A stretch of DNA of 64,000 nt. Source: Micrococcaceae bacterium Sec5.1. Lineage in GTDB: Bacteria; Actinomycetota; Actinomycetes; Actinomycetales; Micrococcaceae. The stretch spans positions 3,100,001 through 3,164,000 of the forward strand of contig CP143430.1 in the NCBI GenBank assembly GCA_039636795.1, given 5' to 3'. Positions 29,709-39,020 of the stretch are shown here, one piece after another (position 1 is the stretch's first letter; each line of letters begins with the position of its first letter). The notes below the pieces were generated by a model that saw only the letters and a list, made by a program, of their open reading frames with translations, made no database searches and was not told where the DNA came from. Made by a program: the position numbers and the translations under genes.

Positions 29709-30689
29709 ATGGCACTTACCGCGTCGGTCAAGGACGAACTGTCCCGGCTGGACATCAAGAAATCTTCAGTCCGTAAAGCTGAGGTTTCGGCGATGCTCCG
29801 CTTTGCTGGCGGCTTGCATATTATTTCGGGACGAATCGTCATCGAAGCTGAGGTGGACCTGGCCTCGACTGCCCGGCGTCTGCGCGCCGCGATTGCCGAG
29901 GTTTACGGACACCAGAGCGAGATCATCGTGGTCTCAGGCGGCGGCCTGCGCCGGGGCAGCCGCTACGTGGTCCGTGTTGTCCGCGACGGCGAAGCCCTGG
30001 CACGCCAAACAGGACTCCTGGACGGTCGCGGCCGTCCGGTACGCGGACTGCCTTCTGTAGTTGTCAATGGCTCTGCGGCCGACGCGGAAGCCGTCTGGCG
30101 CGGAGCTTTCCTGGCCCATGGATCCCTCACCGAACCCGGACGTTCTTCGTCCTTGGAGGTAACCTGTCCCGGGCCGGAGTCCGCGCTGGCACTCGTGGGT
30201 GCTGCACGACGGCTGGGCATACAGGCCAAGGCCCGCGAGGTCCGCGGCGTCGACCGCGTGGTTATCCGCGACGGCGACACGATCGCCGCGCTCCTTACCA
30301 GAATGGGCGCACATGACGCCTTGATGGTCTGGGAGGAGCGGCGCATGCGCAAGGAAGTCCGGGCCACTGCCAACAGGCTGGCCAACTTTGATGACGCCAA
30401 CCTTCGCCGTTCGGCGCAGGCCGCCGTGGCGGCAGGTGCCAGGGTGGACCGCGCGCTTGAAATTCTGGGCGACGATGTTCCGGATCACCTGAAGTATGCG
30501 GGGGAGCTCAGGGTCGCCCACAAGCAGGCAAGCCTGGACGAGCTGGGCCGCCTTGCCGATCCCCCCATGACCAAGGACGCCATTGCGGGCCGGATACGCC
30601 GCTTGCTCGCGATGGCTGACAAACGCGCACTCGATCTCGGAATTCCCGGTACGGAAGCAAATGTGACTCCGGAAATGATGGACGAGTAG
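29709..30689 (+). CDS. whiA: DNA-binding protein WhiA
   Basis: WhiA combines an N-terminal LAGLIDADG-homing-endonuclease-like domain without nuclease activity and a C-terminal helix-turn-helix ([28 protein letters not shown]). The 326-aa length is typical. In Streptomyces it controls sporulation with WhiB; in non-sporulating Gram-positives it affects division and chromosome segregation. Last gene of the rapZ-yvcK-whiA unit, 13 nt after yvcK. Confidence 0.95.
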   Translation: MALTASVKDELSRLDIKKSSVRKAEVSAMLRFAGGLHIISGRIVIEAEVDLASTARRLRAAIAEVYGHQSEIIVVSGGGLRRGSRYVVRVVRDGEALARQTGLLDGRGRPVRGLPSVVVNGSAADAEAVWRGAFLAHGSLTEPGRSSSLEVTCPGPESALALVGAARRLGIQAKAREVRGVDRVVIRDGDTIAALLTRMGAHDALMVWEERRMRKEVRATANRLANFDDANLRRSAQAAVAAGARVDRALEILGDDVPDHLKYAGELRVAHKQASLDELGRLADPPMTKDAIAGRIRRLLAMADKRALDLGIPGTEANVTPEMMDE

Positions 30690-30699
30690 CTCCCGCCCA

Positions 30700-30705
30700 T
30701 AGAAT
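30700..30705 (+). promoter_or_regulatory. -10 element of the sodA leader transcript
   Basis: TAGAAT lies 10 nt after the whiA stop. With a start 7 nt downstream (about 30712) the mRNA would begin just before the GGAGG at 30717 of the first leader ORF. No -35 of sigma-70 type is evident. Confidence 0.5.
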
Positions 30706-30728
30706 CGAGATCGTGTGGAGGAAATACT

Positions 30729-30812
30729 GTGAGGCCGCAGCGGGTTGTTGCCGGTGGCGGCAGGAGCAGGCTTCTTCCCCAAGGATTTCCGGCTGGCCTG
30801 CCGGCCGGATGA
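30729..30812 (+). CDS. sodA leader ORF 1 (hypothetical, 27 codons)
   Basis: GTG 30729 follows a perfect GGAGG (30717-30721) with 7-nt spacing, the best translation signal in this stretch. The frame encodes a basic, glycine-rich 27-residue peptide ([19 protein letters not shown]...) ending in TGA 30810. That stop overlaps the ATG of the second leader ORF. No homologue is recognised. It may serve only to deliver ribosomes downstream. Confidence 0.45.
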   Translation: MRPQRVVAGGGRSRLLPQGFPAGLPAG

Positions 30813-30868
30813 ACACAACGAGAGTTACCAAACCGGACTTCGGTCCATTACATTGGAGGATTTCGTGA
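30809..30868 (+). CDS. sodA leader ORF 2 (hypothetical, 19 codons)
   Basis: ATG 30809 overlaps the TGA of leader ORF 1 (ATGA). The 19-codon frame ([19 protein letters not shown]) ends in TGA 30866-30868, overlapping the sodA GTG 30865 (GTGA). Both leader frames and sodA are thus chained by stop/start overlaps. No Shine-Dalgarno of its own is evident. Confidence 0.35.
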   Translation: MNTTRVTKPDFGPLHWRIS

Positions 30869-31488
30869 CAGAGTACGTTCTGCCCGAGCTCGGCTACGAC
30901 TACGCAGCTCTTGAGCCGCACATTTCGGCGAAGATCATGGAGCTGCATCACAGCAAGCACCACGCTGCGTACGTTGCAGGCGCCAACAACGCCCTCAAGC
31001 AGCTTGCTGAAGCCCGCGAATCGGGTGACTTCGCCAACATCAACCGCCTCTCCAAGGACCTCGCGTTCCACACCGGCGGCCACATCAACCACTCCGTGTT
31101 CTGGAACAACATCTCCCCGGACGGCGGCGACAAGCCTGAAGGCGAACTCGCAGCAGCCATCGAGGATGCCTTCGGTTCATTTGACGCTTTCCGTGCCCAG
31201 TTCACCGCTGCCGCACTCGGCCTGCAGGGTTCCGGCTGGGCCTTCCTGGCTTACGAGCCCATCGGTGGCAACCTGGTCATCGAGCAGCTCTACGATCAGC
31301 AGGGCAACGTCGCCGTTGGTACCACTCCGCTGCTCATGCTGGACATGTGGGAGCACGCCTTCTACCTGGACTACGTCAACGTCAAGGCTGACTATGTCAA
31401 GGCATTCTGGAACATCGCCAACTGGGCAGACGTCGCCAAGCGCTTCGAAGCAGCCCGCGCCAACGCTACGGGCCTCATCGTTCTGTAG
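30865..31488 (+). CDS. sodA: Superoxide dismutase (Mn/Fe family)
   Basis: The 207-aa protein dismutates superoxide. Metal ligands are visible in HHSKHH (His 26 region), [13 protein letters not shown] (His) and [12 protein letters not shown] (Asp and His). Glycine before GHINH and the Gln-rich YDQQGN at the position where mycobacterial FeSOD has His favour manganese as the metal. The start is GTG 30865, preceded by TGGAGG; in-frame extension upstream is possible but would add an unrelated 40-residue segment. sodA follows whiA after a leader holding two short ORFs and is closed by a terminator at 31558. Confidence 0.95.
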   Translation: MTEYVLPELGYDYAALEPHISAKIMELHHSKHHAAYVAGANNALKQLAEARESGDFANINRLSKDLAFHTGGHINHSVFWNNISPDGGDKPEGELAAAIEDAFGSFDAFRAQFTAAALGLQGSGWAFLAYEPIGGNLVIEQLYDQQGNVAVGTTPLLMLDMWEHAFYLDYVNVKADYVKAFWNIANWADVAKRFEAARANATGLIVL

Positions 31489-31507
31489 CTGGTGAGCCCC
31501 GGTTCAC

Positions 31508-31533
31508 GTTGATGTAACAAAAGTCACATTAAC
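31508..31533. repeat. 26-bp inverted repeat downstream of sodA
   Basis: GTTGATGTAAC, AAAA, GTCACATTAAC: two 11-bp arms matching at 9 of 11 positions about a 4-bp AT spacer. It lies between the sodA stop and the sodA terminator. The form resembles a dimeric regulator operator, but it is not next to a recognised promoter. Confidence 0.55.
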
Positions 31534-31557
31534 AGTGAAATGGGACCAAATACTGGA

Positions 31558-31589
31558 AAGCCTGCCCCCGCAGTTGCGGGGGCAGGCTT
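31558..31589 (+). terminator. Rho-independent terminator of sodA
   Basis: A perfect 14-bp stem (31558-31571 with 31576-31589) with a 4-nt loop, followed by AGTTAAA. From here to gapA (31590-31758) no gene is seen; TTGGAA (31697) with TAGGCG (31720) at 17-bp spacing is a weak candidate for the gapA promoter. Confidence 0.85.
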
Positions 31590-31752
31590 AGTTAAACGTA
31601 AGATGGGTCACGGAAGGCGGTTAGCCTTCAGCAACGTGGCTGGTCGCCCTCCGATCTGATAATCACCTCTGCCCAATGACGTGCGGGGTCTGTTAGTTGG
31701 AAATAAAAATCCGACTCACTAGGCGTGCTTGCAAGAGCACCAAGGAGATTGA

Positions 31753-32769
<1,017 letters not shown>

Positions 32770-32778
32770 GGTAGACAC

Positions 32779-34005
32779 ATGACATCTCACACCCTCAACG
32801 AACTCATCGCTGAAGGTGTCCGCGGGCGGTACATTCTGGTTAGAAGTGACCTTAATGTGCCGCTCGACGGCTCTACAGTGACCGACGACGGCCGCATCAA
32901 GGCCTCCCTCCCGGTCCTTAAGAAGCTCTCGGACGCCGGTGCCCGTGTGCTCGTAACCGCCCACCTCGGCCGCCCCAAGGGCGCTCCTGAGGACAAGTAC
33001 TCGCTGAAGCCCACAGCGATCCGCCTTGCGGAACTTGCGGACTTCAACGTCCAATTGGCTGCTGATACCGTTGGCGACTCCGCCAAGGAGCTGGCAGCTG
33101 CATTGCAGGATGGCGAAGTACTCATCTTGGAAAACGTGCGTTTCGACGCCCGCGAGACCAGCAAGGACGACGCCGAGCGTGGCGCTTTCGCTGACGAACT
33201 GGTTGCCTTGACTGGTGACAACGGCGCCTTCGTGGACGATGCTTTCGGCGCAGTCCACCGCAAGCACGCCAGCGTTTACGACGTCGCAACGCGCCTGCCG
33301 TCTTACCTCGGCGATCTGGTGCACACCGAGGTGGAAGTTCTCCGGAAGCTCACGGCAGACACCCAGCGGCCTTACGTCGTTGTCCTGGGCGGTTCCAAAG
33401 TCTCGGACAAGCTGGCAGTCATCGACAACCTTCTTGGCAAGGCAGACACCATCCTGGTTGGCGGCGGCATGCTGTTCACCTTCCTGGCCGCCGAAGGCCA
33501 CAAGGTAGCTGGGAGCCTCCTGGAAGAGGACCAGATTCCTGTGGTGCAGGACTACCTCAAGCGCGCAGCTGACGCCGGTACGTCGTTCGTGATTCCTACG
33601 GATGTCGTGGTTGCAAGCCGTTTTGCGGCCGATGCCGAGCACGAAGTGGTCCGCGCGGATGCTATAGAGGAAAGCTCGTTTGGTGCCTCCGGCATTGGAC
33701 TGGACATCGGGCCCGAATCCGCGTCAGCTTTTGCGGCGCAGATCGAAGGAGCCAAGACCGTGTTCTGGAATGGCCCCATGGGCGTCTTCGAATTCGAGGC
33801 ATTCTCCAGCGGCACGCGGGCCATCGCGCAGGCCCTGACTGACACCGTGGCCTTTACGGTGGTCGGTGGCGGCGACTCAGCCGCAGCAGTAAGGACCCTC
33901 GGCTTCGAGGATTCCCAGTTTGGCCACATCTCCACCGGTGGCGGGGCCAGCTTGGAATATCTTGAAGGCAAGGAACTTCCGGGCCTCAGCGTCCTGGACC
34001 GCTAA
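32779..34005 (+). CDS. pgk: Phosphoglycerate kinase
   Basis: The 408-aa protein has the family blocks [12 protein letters not shown] (residues 20-31), [41 protein letters not shown] and the C-terminal GGGDSAAAV nucleotide loop. It transfers phosphate from 1,3-bisphosphoglycerate to ADP. Cotranscription with gapA is likely from the 9-nt gap. A terminator-like hairpin follows. Confidence 0.97.
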   Translation: MTSHTLNELIAEGVRGRYILVRSDLNVPLDGSTVTDDGRIKASLPVLKKLSDAGARVLVTAHLGRPKGAPEDKYSLKPTAIRLAELADFNVQLAADTVGDSAKELAAALQDGEVLILENVRFDARETSKDDAERGAFADELVALTGDNGAFVDDAFGAVHRKHASVYDVATRLPSYLGDLVHTEVEVLRKLTADTQRPYVVVLGGSKVSDKLAVIDNLLGKADTILVGGGMLFTFLAAEGHKVAGSLLEEDQIPVVQDYLKRAADAGTSFVIPTDVVVASRFAADAEHEVVRADAIEESSFGASGIGLDIGPESASAFAAQIEGAKTVFWNGPMGVFEFEAFSSGTRAIAQALTDTVAFTVVGGGDSAAAVRTLGFEDSQFGHISTGGGASLEYLEGKELPGLSVLDR

Positions 34006-34016
34006 ACAGCAATCCG

Positions 34017-34046
34017 GCCGGCAGGACGCCCACGCGTCCTGCCGGC
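34017..34046 (+). terminator. Hairpin between pgk and tpiA
   Basis: A perfect 13-bp GC-rich stem (34017-34029 with 34034-34046) with a 4-nt loop, followed by TGTTCCATTT. It may reduce read-through from gapA-pgk into tpiA or stabilise the pgk message. Confidence 0.65.
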
Positions 34047-34079
34047 TGTTCCATTTATCAACGCATTCTTGGAGTTCAT

Positions 34080-34895
34080 GTGACTACCTCTGCCAACGGC
34101 AACTTTGTCCGAAAGCCCTTCATCGCAGGCAACTGGAAGATGAACATGGACCATGTCCAGGGCATCACCTTGCTTCAGAAGCTCGCCTGGACCCTCTCGG
34201 ACGCCAAGCATGACTACAACCGTGTAGAGGTTGCCGTCTTCCCTCCGTTCACTGATCTCCGCGGCGTGCAGACGCTCGTACAGGGCGACGAACTTGACGT
34301 CGTTTACGGCGGTCAGGATCTGTCCCAGTTCGACTCCGGCGCCTATACCGGTGACATCTCCGGCCAGTTCCTCAGCAAGCTGGGCTGCGCCTATGTCCTG
34401 GTGGGGCACAGTGAACGCCGCACCATCCACAACGAGTCCGACGACGTCCTGAACGCAAAGGTCAAAGCCGCGTTCCGCCACGGAGTCACACCAGTCCTTT
34501 GCGTCGGTGAAGGCCTCGAAATCCGTCAGGCAGGAACACACGTGGAGCACACGCTGGCCCAGCTGCGCGCCGGTGTCGAAGGCCTCACACCGGAACAGGC
34601 CGCTGAGCTTGTGGTCGCCTATGAGCCCGTGTGGGCTATCGGAACCGGCGAAGTTGCAGGCCCGGAAGACGCACAGGAAATGTGTGCTGCCATCCGCGCC
34701 GAACTCGCCAAGCTCTTCGACGAGGTCGTAGCTGAAAAGACGCGCCTTCTGTACGGAGGCTCCGTCAAGGCTAACAACGCTGCCGCCATCATGGCAGAAA
34801 ACGATGTTGACGGCCTGCTTGTGGGTGGCGCCAGTTTGGACCCAGCTGAGTTTGCTAACATTGTCAGGTTCGAGAGCCACCTCGTCACGGACTAG
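34080..34895 (+). CDS. tpiA: Triose-phosphate isomerase
   Basis: The 271-aa TIM barrel starts with GNWKMNMD, has the catalytic His in VLVGHSERR, the catalytic Glu in [11 protein letters not shown] and the phosphate-binding [11 protein letters not shown] and [10 protein letters not shown]. It interconverts dihydroxyacetone phosphate and glyceraldehyde-3-phosphate. GTG 34080 follows TTGGAG. secG begins 36 nt downstream. Confidence 0.97.
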   Translation: MTTSANGNFVRKPFIAGNWKMNMDHVQGITLLQKLAWTLSDAKHDYNRVEVAVFPPFTDLRGVQTLVQGDELDVVYGGQDLSQFDSGAYTGDISGQFLSKLGCAYVLVGHSERRTIHNESDDVLNAKVKAAFRHGVTPVLCVGEGLEIRQAGTHVEHTLAQLRAGVEGLTPEQAAELVVAYEPVWAIGTGEVAGPEDAQEMCAAIRAELAKLFDEVVAEKTRLLYGGSVKANNAAAIMAENDVDGLLVGGASLDPAEFANIVRFESHLVTD

Positions 34896-34931
34896 TCCGG
34901 CTCCCGTTTTCCGCTTCTTCGAAAGGCCGTC

Positions 34932-35189
34932 GTGGACGTTCTTCATGTCATTCTGCAGATCCTGCTGGGCGTAACCAGCCTTCTGCTGACGCTGCTCATT
35001 CTTCTCCACAAGGGACGTGGAGGCGGTTTGTCCGACATGTTCGGTGGGGGAATGAGCTCCGGATTGAGCTCTTCCGGCGTTGCTGAGCGGAACCTGAACC
35101 GCTTCACAATCATTCTTGGTGTCACCTGGGGAGTCGTCATCATCGGCCTGGGCCTGATCATGCGCTTCACCTCGGGCGGCGATTCCTAA
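34932..35189 (+). CDS. secG: Preprotein translocase subunit SecG
   Basis: This 85-aa protein has two membrane helices (VLHVILQILLGVTSLLLTLL and FTIILGVTWGVVIIGLGLIM) around the conserved loop LLHKGRGGGLSDMFGGG. SecG assists the SecYEG channel. The position after tpiA is conserved in many actinobacteria. GTG 34932 follows GAAAGG. Confidence 0.93.
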   Translation: MDVLHVILQILLGVTSLLLTLLILLHKGRGGGLSDMFGGGMSSGLSSSGVAERNLNRFTIILGVTWGVVIIGLGLIMRFTSGGDS

Positions 35190-35200
35190 AAGTTTGCACA

Positions 35201-35226
35201 GGAAGGCTCCTCCAAGGGAGCCTTCC
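35201..35226 (+). terminator. Terminator after secG
   Basis: GGAAGGCTCC (35201-35210) pairs with GGAGCCTTCC (35217-35226) around a 6-nt loop, 11 nt after the secG stop. Confidence 0.75.
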
Positions 35227-35283
35227 CAGCACTTCTTAATCATTGGGCACCAAACACCAGTGCCGCCGTCGTACCCCTCGCAT

Positions 35284-35330
35284 TAGACTGGGCCTGTTGG
35301 CCGTAAGGCCTACGGGCCGTGACGGCCAAC
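35284..35330 (+). promoter_or_regulatory. rbpA -10 element and leader hairpin
   Basis: TAGACT (35284-35289) is a probable -10. Directly after the expected start site, GTTGGCCGT (35296-35304) pairs with ACGGCCAAC (35322-35330), enclosing AAGGCC-TAC-GGGCC. The leader from about 35296 to ATG 35355 is thus largely folded. No SigR-type promoter was recognised. Confidence 0.45.
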
Positions 35331-35354
35331 CACCGAGTCGCTAGGGGTTCGAAA

Positions 35355-35750
35355 ATGGTTCATGGCACGCCTGGTTACCGGGGCACCCGCGTTGGTGTAG
35401 CACTGGGATCTGCTCCGCGACATCAAAGCGACCACGGCGATGGAGAACAACTGCCGCGTATTCGTGTCCCGTATTGGTGCGCCAAGGGACACGAGACGCG
35501 GCTTGTTTTCCTTAAACTGCCGGACGAACAAATACCGAAGAACTGGGACTGCCCAAAGTGTGGCCTCCTTGCATCGAGGGACCCCGGCCAGGTTGCGGAA
35601 ACCCGGCCGGAAGACGACCTCTTCAAATCCCACTTGGATTACGTTAAAGAAAGACGCTCCAGCCAGGACGCCGAAATCGTCCTGGCTGGAGCGTTGGAGC
35701 GGTTACGCGCCCGCGGGGTCCTTCCGGACCAACTGCTGGGGGACACGTGA
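35355..35750 (+). CDS. rbpA: RNA polymerase-binding protein RbpA
   Basis: RbpA is an actinobacterial RNA polymerase factor that binds group I/II sigma factors and stabilises open complexes. The 131-aa protein has the N-terminal GYRGTRVGVALGS, a zinc-ribbon-like core (PYWCAKGHETRLVF, WDCPKCG) and a C-terminal sigma-interacting helix (THWD-like HLDYVKERRSSQDAEIVL). ATG 35355 is chosen because it begins the conserved region. The last 48 nt overlap the 3' end of the converging pgl gene. Confidence 0.93.
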   Translation: MVHGTPGYRGTRVGVALGSAPRHQSDHGDGEQLPRIRVPYWCAKGHETRLVFLKLPDEQIPKNWDCPKCGLLASRDPGQVAETRPEDDLFKSHLDYVKERRSSQDAEIVLAGALERLRARGVLPDQLLGDT

Positions 35751-36521
35751 CGCAGCGTTCTCGTCGATGAGCCACAGGGTCCTGGAGCGCCCAACGGGGC
35801 CTGCTGCGGGGACCTGAACAGGGTTGGCGCCTGCCAGGGCAAGGCCCACGGCACCGGCCTTGTCCTCGCCCGCTACCACCATCCAGATCTCCTGCGCAGT
35901 ATTGATGGCGGGCAAAGTCAAGGAAATGCGCGACGGCGGGGGCTTGGGTGAGTTTTCAACGCCCACCACTGTACGGTTCTTCTCCCTGATGGCTGCCTGC
36001 TCCGGGAAAAGGGAAGCGACGTGGGCGTCTGGACCAACACCGAGTAGCAGTACGTCGAAGCGCGGCAAGACACCGGGCTCCTCCGGACGGGTATCGGACA
36101 TGTCAGCGGCATGCTCTGCCTCTGCTGCTGCCTTCAGCCTGTCGGCATAGTCAGCCGCAGCGTCATCAGCCGATGCGAACTCGTCCGATGAACCCGGCTC
36201 ATGGACGCGGGCAGGATCAACAGGAAGGTGCGCGAGCAGCGCCTGGTGTGCCTGGCGGGTATTGCGATCATCGCTGCCCGCGGCCACAAACCGTTCATCA
36301 CCCCACCAGAAGTTCACCTTGGACCAATCGACAGCTGGTGCCGCAGCAGAATCCGCCACCGCCTTCAGGGTGCCAATCCCGACAGTGCCTCCTGTCAGGA
36401 CCACCGTGGCCTCACCGTGCTTGTCCTGGACATCCACGAGCTTGGTGATCAGGCGGGCCGCAATGGCCGCCATGAGCACCTTGGAATCGGGGTGGATGCT
36501 TACTCTGGGCTCAGCGTGCAC
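35703..36521 (-). CDS. pgl: 6-phosphogluconolactonase
   Basis: The 272-aa protein hydrolyses 6-phosphogluconolactone, the second step of the oxidative pentose-phosphate pathway. Family motifs are VNFWWGDERFVAAGSDDRN, VLLLGVGPDAHVASLFP and ISLTLPAIN. GTG 36521 has a strong AGAGGAGAG upstream and overlaps the opcA end by 11 nt. It is the last gene of the tkt-tal-pgi-zwf-opcA-pgl operon. Its final 15 codons are antisense to rbpA. Confidence 0.95.
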   Translation of the reverse strand: MHAEPRVSIHPDSKVLMAAIAARLITKLVDVQDKHGEATVVLTGGTVGIGTLKAVADSAAAPAVDWSKVNFWWGDERFVAAGSDDRNTRQAHQALLAHLPVDPARVHEPGSSDEFASADDAAADYADRLKAAAEAEHAADMSDTRPEEPGVLPRFDVLLLGVGPDAHVASLFPEQAAIREKNRTVVGVENSPKPPPSRISLTLPAINTAQEIWMVVAGEDKAGAVGLALAGANPVQVPAAGPVGRSRTLWLIDENAASRVPQQLVRKDPAGA

Positions 36522-37452
36522 TGGTCTGGACTCTCCTCTGACTGGTTAGTGGCAGTCCCATCGTAATCACTTCTCCGAAGACTTCGTCCGGGTCCAGCCG
36601 GCGAAGTTCTTCGGCGAGGCAATCTTTCAGGCTGCGTCGGGGGAGGGTGATGCGCTGGGCAGGCTGGCCGGGCTGCGTCAGCTCGGCCACGGACAATCCG
36701 GGGCGGAAAAGCTGAACGTCACCGCTGGCACGCGTCATGCGGACGCGGCGGATGCCCGTACCCGCCGGATCGGCAACGATCGTTACCGGCGCCTGCAGGG
36801 CAAGGCCCAGCCAGGCTGCCAGGAGCAGGGTGCTGGGGGAGTCCGAAGCACCTTCAACGGCTACGGCGGAGACGGGGTCGTTGTCCACTTGGTCGAACAC
36901 GGCTGCGAGCTGCATGCGCCAGTTCGTCAGGCGGGTCCATGCGAGGTCCGTGTCGCCTGCCTTGTATGTCCGGCGAATGTTCTCCAGTGCTTGGGCGGGG
37001 TCGGGCTCGTTCGCGGAGTCGGTGATGCGCCGGTGGGCAATACGACCGATGGACGTCTCGCAGGCGCTTTCCGGTGCGCCGTGAGGCCACCAGGCCACAA
37101 TCGGTGCATCCGGAAGCAGCAGGCCTGCCACCAAGGACTCACTTTCGTGGGCCATGTGGCCGAACCCTCGGAGGACGATAACTTCGGAAGCACCGGCATC
37201 TCCGCCAACGCGGATCTGCGCGTCAAGGCGGTCCGGTGCCTCAACCCCGGCATCGGCAAGCACGATGATGCGGCAGGGGTGTTCGCGGCTGGCCTCGTTG
37301 GCCGCCTCGATGGCGTCTTCTTCCTGCCCGGACTTCGTGACAACCACCAGGGTCAGCACACGGCCCAGGGCGATCACGCCGCCTTGTTCCCTTAGCGACA
37401 TGATCTTCTTGGAGATCTTGGAGGTGGTTGTGTCGGGAAGATCTACGATCAT
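36511..37452 (-). CDS. opcA: Glucose-6-phosphate dehydrogenase assembly protein OpcA
   Basis: OpcA is needed for assembly or redox activation of G6PDH in cyanobacteria and actinobacteria. The 313-aa protein has the family N-terminus MIVDLPDTTTSKISKKI and core APIVAWWPHGAPE. ATG 37452 overlaps the zwf TGA (ATGA), and its end overlaps pgl, giving tight coupling with its client enzyme. Confidence 0.95.
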   Translation of the reverse strand: MIVDLPDTTTSKISKKIMSLREQGGVIALGRVLTLVVVTKSGQEEDAIEAANEASREHPCRIIVLADAGVEAPDRLDAQIRVGGDAGASEVIVLRGFGHMAHESESLVAGLLLPDAPIVAWWPHGAPESACETSIGRIAHRRITDSANEPDPAQALENIRRTYKAGDTDLAWTRLTNWRMQLAAVFDQVDNDPVSAVAVEGASDSPSTLLLAAWLGLALQAPVTIVADPAGTGIRRVRMTRASGDVQLFRPGLSVAELTQPGQPAQRITLPRRSLKDCLAEELRRLDPDEVFGEVITMGLPLTSQRRVQTSAR

Positions 37453-39005
37453 GGCCTTCTCCAGGTTCGTCCATCACGGGCAAGGAGTTCATCGGCTGAA
37501 GCCGGTCCCCAGCTACCGGGTGCGTACGGTTGCGGTTGTTCTTCCAGGCCCGCCCAGTACTCTTCGAACGGGTCCAGGATCTTCCAGGACAGCTCGACTT
37601 CCTGGTGGCGCGGGAAAAGCGGCGGTTCGCCCAGGAGTACGTCCAGGATGAGTCGTTCGTAGGCTTCGGGGCTGGACTCCGTAAACGAGTGGCCGTAGCC
37701 GAAGTCCATCGTGACGTCGCGGACCTCCATTTGCGTGCCCGGGACCTTGGAACCAAATCGGATTGTGGCGCCCTCGTCAGGCTGAACACGGATCACCACG
37801 GCGTTCTGGCCGAAGTCGTCGTCGTTGTGGTCCCGGAACAGCAGGTTGGGTGCACGCTTAAAGACGACCGCGATCTCGGTCACTCGACGGCCAAGACGCT
37901 TGCCGGCGCGAAGGTAGAACGGGACACCGTTCCAGCGGCGGGTGTTGATGTCCACGCGGATCGCAGCATACGTTTCGGTCTTGGAATCAGCCGGAATACC
38001 GTCCTCATCCAAGTACCCCAGTACCTCTTCGCCGCCCTGCCAGCCACCGGTAAATTGTCCCCGGGCGGAATGCGTGGACAAATCATCGGGCAGCTTAACG
38101 GCCGCGAGGACCTTTTCCTTCTCGGCACGCAGGTCATCGGCGTTGAAGGAAATAGGCTCTTCCATGGCCGTCAGGGCCAGGAGCTGCAGCAGGTGGTTCT
38201 GGATGACGTCGCGGGCCGCGCCCACGCCATCGTAATATCCTGCACGGCCGCCGGTGCCGATGTCCTCGGCCATGGTGATCTGGACATGGTCAACATAGTT
38301 GGCGTTCCAGAGCGGTTCGAACAACTGGTTCGCGAAGCGCAGCGCCAGAATGTTCTGGACCGTTTCCTTGCCCAGGTAATGATCGATCCTGAACACAGCA
38401 TCCGGCGGGAACACTGACTCGACGATGTCGTTGAGCTGACGGGCTGACTCGAGGTCGTGACCGAACGGCTTTTCGATGACCACTCGCCGCCACTGGCCGG
38501 GCTTCGCCTGAGCCAGGCCATGCTTGGAGAGCTGGCGACAGACCTGCTCGAACGCCTTGGGCGGGATGGAGAGGTAGAAGCCATGGTTGCCACGCGTGCC
38601 GCGGGTCTCATCCAGCTCCTCCAGCACGTCGCCGAGGCGCTCAAAGGCGTCGTCGTCGTCGAATTCGCCCTGAACGAAGCGGATGCCTGAAGCCAACTGT
38701 TCCCAGACGGCTTCGTCAAACTTGGTCCGCGCGTGGGCCTTGACGTTCTCTTTCACCTCCGCGGCGAAGTCGGCGTTGTCCCACTCGCGGCGTCCGAATC
38801 CCACCAAGGCAAAGCTCGGCGGAAGCAGGCCGCGGTTGGCGAGGTCATAGACCGCCGGCATGAGTTTCTTACGGGCGAGGTCGCCGGTGACTCCGAAGAA
38901 CACCAACGACGACGGCCCGGCGATGCGGTTCAGGCGCCGGTCCCGCGGATCCCGCAAAGGATTCCGCAGGCTGGCGTTCTTCCTGCCGTTTTCAGTTTCT
39001 GGCAT
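37449..39005 (-). CDS. zwf: Glucose-6-phosphate 1-dehydrogenase
   Basis: This is the entry enzyme of the oxidative pentose-phosphate pathway, reducing NADP+. The 518-aa protein has the nucleotide motif VFFGVTGDLARKKLMPA, VIEKPFGHD and the active-site RIDHYLGKETVQNI. It lies between pgi and opcA and overlaps opcA by 4 nt. Confidence 0.97.
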   Translation of the reverse strand: MPETENGRKNASLRNPLRDPRDRRLNRIAGPSSLVFFGVTGDLARKKLMPAVYDLANRGLLPPSFALVGFGRREWDNADFAAEVKENVKAHARTKFDEAVWEQLASGIRFVQGEFDDDDAFERLGDVLEELDETRGTRGNHGFYLSIPPKAFEQVCRQLSKHGLAQAKPGQWRRVVIEKPFGHDLESARQLNDIVESVFPPDAVFRIDHYLGKETVQNILALRFANQLFEPLWNANYVDHVQITMAEDIGTGGRAGYYDGVGAARDVIQNHLLQLLALTAMEEPISFNADDLRAEKEKVLAAVKLPDDLSTHSARGQFTGGWQGGEEVLGYLDEDGIPADSKTETYAAIRVDINTRRWNGVPFYLRAGKRLGRRVTEIAVVFKRAPNLLFRDHNDDDFGQNAVVIRVQPDEGATIRFGSKVPGTQMEVRDVTMDFGYGHSFTESSPEAYERLILDVLLGEPPLFPRHQEVELSWKILDPFEEYWAGLEEQPQPYAPGSWGPASADELLARDGRTWRRP

Positions 39006-39020
39006 GTTTGGTTTTGTGCC

